Shown here in pieces: positions 60,237-64,000 of a stretch of 64,000 bases of DNA. The notes below the pieces were generated by a model. That model saw only the letters and a program-made list of their open reading frames with translations. It was not told the origin of the DNA and made no database searches. Origin of the DNA: Pseudomonas sp. GD04091 (GTDB lineage: Bacteria > Pseudomonadota > Gammaproteobacteria > Pseudomonadales > Pseudomonadaceae); contig NZ_JAOEBG010000017.1 of the NCBI RefSeq assembly GCF_029836165.1, forward strand, positions 59,116 through 123,115, in the 5' to 3' direction. A program made the translations under genes and the position numbers. Numbering within the stretch: position 1 is the first letter of the stretch; every line of letters begins with the position of its first letter.

Positions 60237-62129
60237 ATGACCAAGAATCTCAAGTTCAGCCACAAGATCCTGCTGGCCGCCGCCCTGGTGGTAGCCGTCG
60301 CCTTCACCTGTTTCGTCCTGTTCAATGACTACCGACAGCGCCAATCACTGCGCAGCGACACCGAGTCGACGCTGCAGGCGCTGGGCAACCTGACCGCCGG
60401 CAACATCCGCACCTGGCTCGACAGCCGCATCCAGCTGGTGAACTCGGTGGCCCAGCAGATCGCCGTCGACGGCCCAGGCAAGGGCAGCCTCGACCGTGTC
60501 CTGGCGCTGCCGGTGTATGGCGGCAACTTCATCCTCACCTACTTCGGCGGCCAGGACGGCAGCATGCAGTCGGTGCCGGTGGGCAACCGCGCCGCCGACT
60601 ACGACCCGCGCGTGCGCGGCTGGTACAAGGCCGCCAGCGCGGCAGGCCAGACCATCGTCACCGAACCGTACATCTCGGTCTCGGCCGGCAAGCTGGTGAT
60701 CACCCTCGCCACCCCGGTGCAGCAAGGCGGGCGCCTGATCGGCGTCAGCGGCGTCGATACCGACCTGCAGACCATCAGTAACCTGATCAACACCCTGGAC
60801 TTCGGCGGCCACGGCCACGCCTTCATCGTCAACGGCGACGGCAAGGTGCTCATTCATCCCAAGGGCGAGCTGGCGCTCAAGACCCTGGCCGATCTCTACC
60901 CCGAGAACACGCCACGCATCGGTAGCGGCCTGAAGGACATCGAAATCGATGGCCGCAAACAGTTCATCAGTTTCACCCGTGTCGACGGCGTGCCGTCGGC
61001 GGACTGGTACGTGGCCCTGGTGCTGGACCAGGACGCCGCCTTCGCCATGCTCGGCGAACTGCGGACCTCGGCGGTGGTGGCAACGCTGATCGCGGTGGTG
61101 GTGATCATCGCCCTGCTCGGCCTGCTGATCCGCGTGCTGATGGAGCCACTGCACGTCATGGGCCGGGCCATGCGCGACATCGCCGAGGGCGAGGGCGACC
61201 TGACCCGCCGCCTGAACATCCACGCCCAGGACGAGTTCGGCAGCCTGGCGCAATCGTTCAACCGCTTCGTCGAACGGATCCACGAGTCGATCCGTGAAGT
61301 GGCCTCGGCCACCGGTCAGGTGAACGCCGTGGCCGGCCAGGTGGTCAGCGCGTCCAACGCCTCGATCCACAACGCCGACCAGCAGTCCAGCCGCACCAGC
61401 AGCGTGGCCGCCGCGATCAACCAGCTGGGCGCCGCCGCCCAGGAAATCGCCCAGAACGCCGCCCTCGCCTCCCAACATTCCAGCGCCGCCCGCGGCCTGG
61501 CCGAAGAGGGCCAGCAGGTGGTCGGCGAGACCATCGACGTGATGAACCAGCTGTCGGCACGCATCAGTGACGCCAGCGGCAATATCGAGACGCTGAACAA
61601 TCACACGGAGAACATCGGCCAGATCCTCGATGTGATCAGCGGTATCTCGCAGCAGACCAACCTGCTGGCGCTCAACGCCGCGATCGAGGCGGCCCGCGCC
61701 GGCGAGGCCGGGCGCGGCTTCGCGGTGGTCGCCGATGAAGTGCGCAACCTGGCCCATCGCACCCAGGACTCGGCGCAGCAGGTCCAGCGCCTGATCGAGG
61801 AGTTGCAGGCGGGCGCGCAGATGGCCGTGAGCACCATGAACCAGAGCCAGCAGCACAGCGACCGCAGCGTGGGCATCGCCAACCAGGCCGGCGAACGCCT
61901 GGGCAGCGTGACCCAGCGCATCGGCGAGATCGATGGCATGAACCAGTCGGTGGCCACCGCCACCGAGGAGCAGACGGCCGTGGTCGAGTCGATCAATGTC
62001 GACATCACCGAGATCAATACGCTGAATCAGGAAGGGGTGCACAACCTGCAGAGCACCTTGCGTGCCTGCACCGACCTGGAGCGCCAGGTCGAACGGTTGA
62101 AGCATCTGGTGGGGAGTTTCAGGATCTGA
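60237..62129 (+). CDS. Methyl-accepting chemotaxis protein with amino-acid-type dCache domain
   Basis: A 630-residue chemoreceptor. Membrane helices are at about 12-30 (LLAAALVVAVAFTCFVLF) and 278-302 (TLIAVVVIIALLGLLIRVLM), with a dCache_1 domain between. The amino-acid-binding signature is complete: Tyr122, Arg127, Trp129, Tyr130, Tyr145 and Asp174, at the spacing of PctA Tyr121/Arg126/Trp128/Tyr129/Tyr144/Asp173. HAMP and the tip QTNLLALNAAIEAARAGEAG follow. This predicts taxis to L-amino acids. The ATG at 60237 follows an A-run with no strong ribosome-binding site; upstream in-frame starts add non-family sequence. Confidence 0.93.
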   Translation: MTKNLKFSHKILLAAALVVAVAFTCFVLFNDYRQRQSLRSDTESTLQALGNLTAGNIRTWLDSRIQLVNSVAQQIAVDGPGKGSLDRVLALPVYGGNFILTYFGGQDGSMQSVPVGNRAADYDPRVRGWYKAASAAGQTIVTEPYISVSAGKLVITLATPVQQGGRLIGVSGVDTDLQTISNLINTLDFGGHGHAFIVNGDGKVLIHPKGELALKTLADLYPENTPRIGSGLKDIEIDGRKQFISFTRVDGVPSADWYVALVLDQDAAFAMLGELRTSAVVATLIAVVVIIALLGLLIRVLMEPLHVMGRAMRDIAEGEGDLTRRLNIHAQDEFGSLAQSFNRFVERIHESIREVASATGQVNAVAGQVVSASNASIHNADQQSSRTSSVAAAINQLGAAAQEIAQNAALASQHSSAARGLAEEGQQVVGETIDVMNQLSARISDASGNIETLNNHTENIGQILDVISGISQQTNLLALNAAIEAARAGEAGRGFAVVADEVRNLAHRTQDSAQQVQRLIEELQAGAQMAVSTMNQSQQHSDRSVGIANQAGERLGSVTQRIGEIDGMNQSVATATEEQTAVVESINVDITEINTLNQEGVHNLQSTLRACTDLERQVERLKHLVGSFRI

Positions 62130-62136
62130 GACCGCT

Positions 62137-62243
62137 GGGGCCGCTATGCGGCCCTTTCGCGACACAAGGCCGCTCCTACAGGGGATCGCATTACCTCTGT
62201 AGGAGCGGCCTTGTGTCGCGAAAGGCCTGCGCAGCAGGCCCGG
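62137..62243. repeat. REP pair (BIME), long family
   Basis: Facing long-family REPs (GGGGCCGCTATGCGGCCCTT and CTGTAGGAGCGGCCTTGTGT) in the convergent gap between the chemoreceptor and the DUF924 gene. Confidence 0.9.
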
Positions 62244-62247
62244 CTAT

Positions 62248-62844
62248 TCAGAAGCGGGACCCAGGCTCCAGCAAGAAGTCCATCTCCTCGCTGGTGCTAG
62301 GCCGCTCCAGCACCAGGTTACGGTGCGGGAAGCGCCCGAAGCGGGCAATCACCCGCTGGTGCTGCTCGGCATAGTCGAGGAAACCTTCGAACAACCGACG
62401 GTTGGCTTCCGGCTGTTCATCCAGCAAGGCCTGGTAGCGCTCGACACACAAGTTCTGCCAGTCCAGCACCTCGGCATGCTCCAGCACCAGCAGCACGAAC
62501 ACCCGCTGGATCGGCAGCAGCTGGTAGTCCCAGCCTTTCTGCAGACCCTGCATGGCGACCACCTGGGCTCGCCGGTCACCTTCGAAGGCACGCGGCGTGT
62601 CGCGATGGATCATGCGCGGCAGCTGGTCCAGCAGGATCAGCAGGCCCAGCCAGCCCTGCGGGCTCTGTTGCCACTCGTCGAGCCCGCCGGCCAGGGCCTG
62701 CTCGGTAAGATCGCCGAACAGCGCCTGGGCATCGGCGTCATGGTGCTTGCCGAACCACAGCGAGCTCTTCTCGTCAGCCACGGCCTGGGGACTTGTCCCC
62801 CAACCGAACCACCACTCCAGCAACGGCTGCCAAGGTGCGAGCAT
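62248..62844 (-). CDS. DUF924 family protein
   Basis: A 198-residue all-helical protein of the DUF924 family. Family strings are VLEWWFG-like LEWWFGWGTSP, LDQLPRMIHRDTPRAFEGD and the C-terminal HRNLVLERPSTSEEMDFL. The fold is TPR-like; no enzyme activity is known. It starts three bases after the fbp stop, so the two are probably cotranscribed. Confidence 0.9.
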   Translation of the reverse strand: MLAPWQPLLEWWFGWGTSPQAVADEKSSLWFGKHHDADAQALFGDLTEQALAGGLDEWQQSPQGWLGLLILLDQLPRMIHRDTPRAFEGDRRAQVVAMQGLQKGWDYQLLPIQRVFVLLVLEHAEVLDWQNLCVERYQALLDEQPEANRRLFEGFLDYAEQHQRVIARFGRFPHRNLVLERPSTSEEMDFLLEPGSRF

Positions 62845-62847
62845 GAC

Positions 62848-63858
62848 TTACTCCTTGTGATAGGCGGTGACGCGCTCGACCTCTTCCTTCGAGCCGAGGA
62901 TCACCGACACGCGCTGGTGCAGGCTTTCCGGCTTGATGTCGAGGATACGCTCGTAACCGTTGGTGGAGGCGCCACCAGCCTGCTCGATGATGAACGACAT
63001 CGGGTTGGCTTCGTACATCAGGCGCAGCTTGCCCGGCTTGCTCGGCTCACGAGCATCGCGCGGGTACATGAACAGACCGCCACGGGTCAGGATGCGGTGC
63101 ACGTCGGCCACCATCGAGGCGATCCAGCGCATGTTGTAGTTTTTCTTCAGCGGACCGGTCTCGCCGGCCAGCAGCTCGCCCACGTAGCGCTGTACCGGGG
63201 CTTCCCAGTGGCGCTGGTTGGACATGTTGATGGCGAATTCGGCGGTGGTTTCCGGCACGCGGATGTTTTCGTGGGTCAGGACGAAGCTGCCCAGTTCGCG
63301 GTCCAGGGTGAAGCCCTTGACGCCGTTGCCCAGGGTCAGGATCAGCATGGTCTGCGGGCCATAGATGGCGTAGCCGGCGGCGACCTGCTGGGTGCCTGGC
63401 TGCAGGAACGCATTTTCGTTCAGGGTTTCGTTCTGGCTCAGGTATTCGTTCGGGCAGCGCAGCACCGAGAAGATGGTGCCGACCGAGACGTTGACGTCGA
63501 TGTTCGACGAGCCGTCCAGCGGGTCGAAGACCAGCAGGTAGGCGCCTTTGGGGTACTTGCCCGGGATCTGGTAGGCGTTGTCCATTTCCTCGGACGCCAT
63601 GCCGGCCAGGTGGCCGCCCCACTCGTTGGCTTCGAGCAGGATGTCGTTGGAGATCACGTCGAGCTTCTTCTGCACTTCGCCCTGCACGTTTTCGGTGCCC
63701 ATGCTGCCCAGCACGCCGCCGAGGGCGCCCTTGGACACGTGGTGGCTGATCTCCTTGCACGCACGCGCCACTACCTCGATCAGGAAGCGCAGATCGGCAG
63801 GGGTGTTGTTGCTGCGGGTCTGCTCAATCAGATAGCGACTCAGGGTAACGCGGGACAT
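62848..63858 (-). CDS. fbp: Fructose-1,6-bisphosphatase class I
   Basis: A 336-residue gluconeogenic phosphatase that converts fructose 1,6-bisphosphate to fructose 6-phosphate. The metal site is in LLVFDPLDGSSNIDVNVSVG, and the substrate-binding region includes YVGELLAGETGPLKKNYNMR and GGLFMYPRDAREPSKPGKL. Pseudomonas needs this enzyme because it grows mainly on organic acids and uses an Entner-Doudoroff cycle. Complete. The 142 bases upstream to the window edge hold its promoter but no further gene start that I can support. Confidence 0.97.
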   Translation of the reverse strand: MSRVTLSRYLIEQTRSNNTPADLRFLIEVVARACKEISHHVSKGALGGVLGSMGTENVQGEVQKKLDVISNDILLEANEWGGHLAGMASEEMDNAYQIPGKYPKGAYLLVFDPLDGSSNIDVNVSVGTIFSVLRCPNEYLSQNETLNENAFLQPGTQQVAAGYAIYGPQTMLILTLGNGVKGFTLDRELGSFVLTHENIRVPETTAEFAINMSNQRHWEAPVQRYVGELLAGETGPLKKNYNMRWIASMVADVHRILTRGGLFMYPRDAREPSKPGKLRLMYEANPMSFIIEQAGGASTNGYERILDIKPESLHQRVSVILGSKEEVERVTAYHKE

Positions 63859-64000
63859 GTATGGCTCCGAAAAGGATAGGGGGAGAAAAACCCCCGCAGT
63901 TTACAGGGAGTGTTGCGGGCTAGCGAGCAAAGAGACTCGACTTCGACCCTTGAGTTCATCCACTGCCAGGCCGATGGTCGGCCGGACCACCAAACATGCG

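Noticed and set aside
1..64000. tRNA, rRNA or transposon genes
   Set aside because: No cloverleaf-type sequence with a TTCGA arm and no transposase or integrase motif was found on either strand by reading.

Overview
The window is a contiguous, GC-rich piece of a Pseudomonas chromosome, most likely from the P. putida group. The evidence is the gene order (pilGHIJ / gshB-tonB-yqgE-ruvX-pyrRBC' / hslVU / phaC1ZC2DFI / ubiEJB / hisIE / tatABC / rsmE / chemoreceptors / amino-acid ABC transporter / opgGH / dtd / pip / hut / fbp), the class II mcl-PHA cluster, and the dense family of REP palindromes built on GGAGCGGCCTTGTGTCGCG and GGGAGCGGGCTTGCCCGCG. No tRNA, rRNA, CRISPR, transposase, integrase or prophage gene was seen. 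Almost all of it is core chromosome.

Layout. 1-3.5 kb: the minus-strand Pil-Chp signalling genes pilG, pilH, pilI and pilJ. 3.6-9.6 kb: glutathione synthetase, a TonB protein, yqgE, ruvX and the pyrimidine genes pyrR-pyrB-pyrC', the last catalytically dead. 9.9-12.4 kb: the HslVU protease and a small DUF971 protein. 12.4-19.0 kb: the polyhydroxyalkanoate locus phaC1-phaZ-phaC2-phaD with the facing phasin operon phaI-phaF. 19.1-23.9 kb: a giant (about 1,580-1,590 aa) DUF6543-like toxin-type protein. 23.9-30.4 kb: a small PHA-system protein, ubiE-ubiJ-ubiB, hisI-hisE, tatABC and rsmE. 30.5-37.2 kb: two tandem chemoreceptors and a polar amino-acid ABC transporter. 37.4-43.3 kb: opgG-opgH (periplasmic glucans), dtd and pip. 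43.5-49.1 kb: a second giant protein (about 1,842 aa) with a DUF6543-like N-terminus, leucine-rich repeats and a C-terminal NEL-type E3 ubiquitin ligase domain. 49.1-59.0 kb: the complete histidine-utilisation (hut) regulon. 59.2-64 kb: a lipocalin lipoprotein, a small lipoprotein, an amino-acid-type dCache chemoreceptor, a DUF924 protein and fructose-1,6-bisphosphatase.

How the genes work together. The pha locus makes, degrades and packages medium-chain PHA granules. The hut genes import histidine and take it through urocanate and imidazolone propionate to formiminoglutamate, then by HutF and HutG to glutamate, under the GntR-type repressor HutC, whose palindromic sites are visible in front of hutU and hutF. 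Three chemoreceptors and one amino-acid uptake system suggest a motile organism scavenging organic and amino acids.

The part that stands out is the pair of giant proteins. They share a DxGGQY-containing module followed by a hydrophobic hairpin, but end differently: one in an LRR-NEL ubiquitin ligase unit, the other in a long helical and Trp-rich region with a separate C-terminal domain. Each sits as a single gene between core genes with no secretion system, chaperone or immunity gene beside it. They look like members of a variable-ended effector or toxin family whose delivery route cannot be read from this window.
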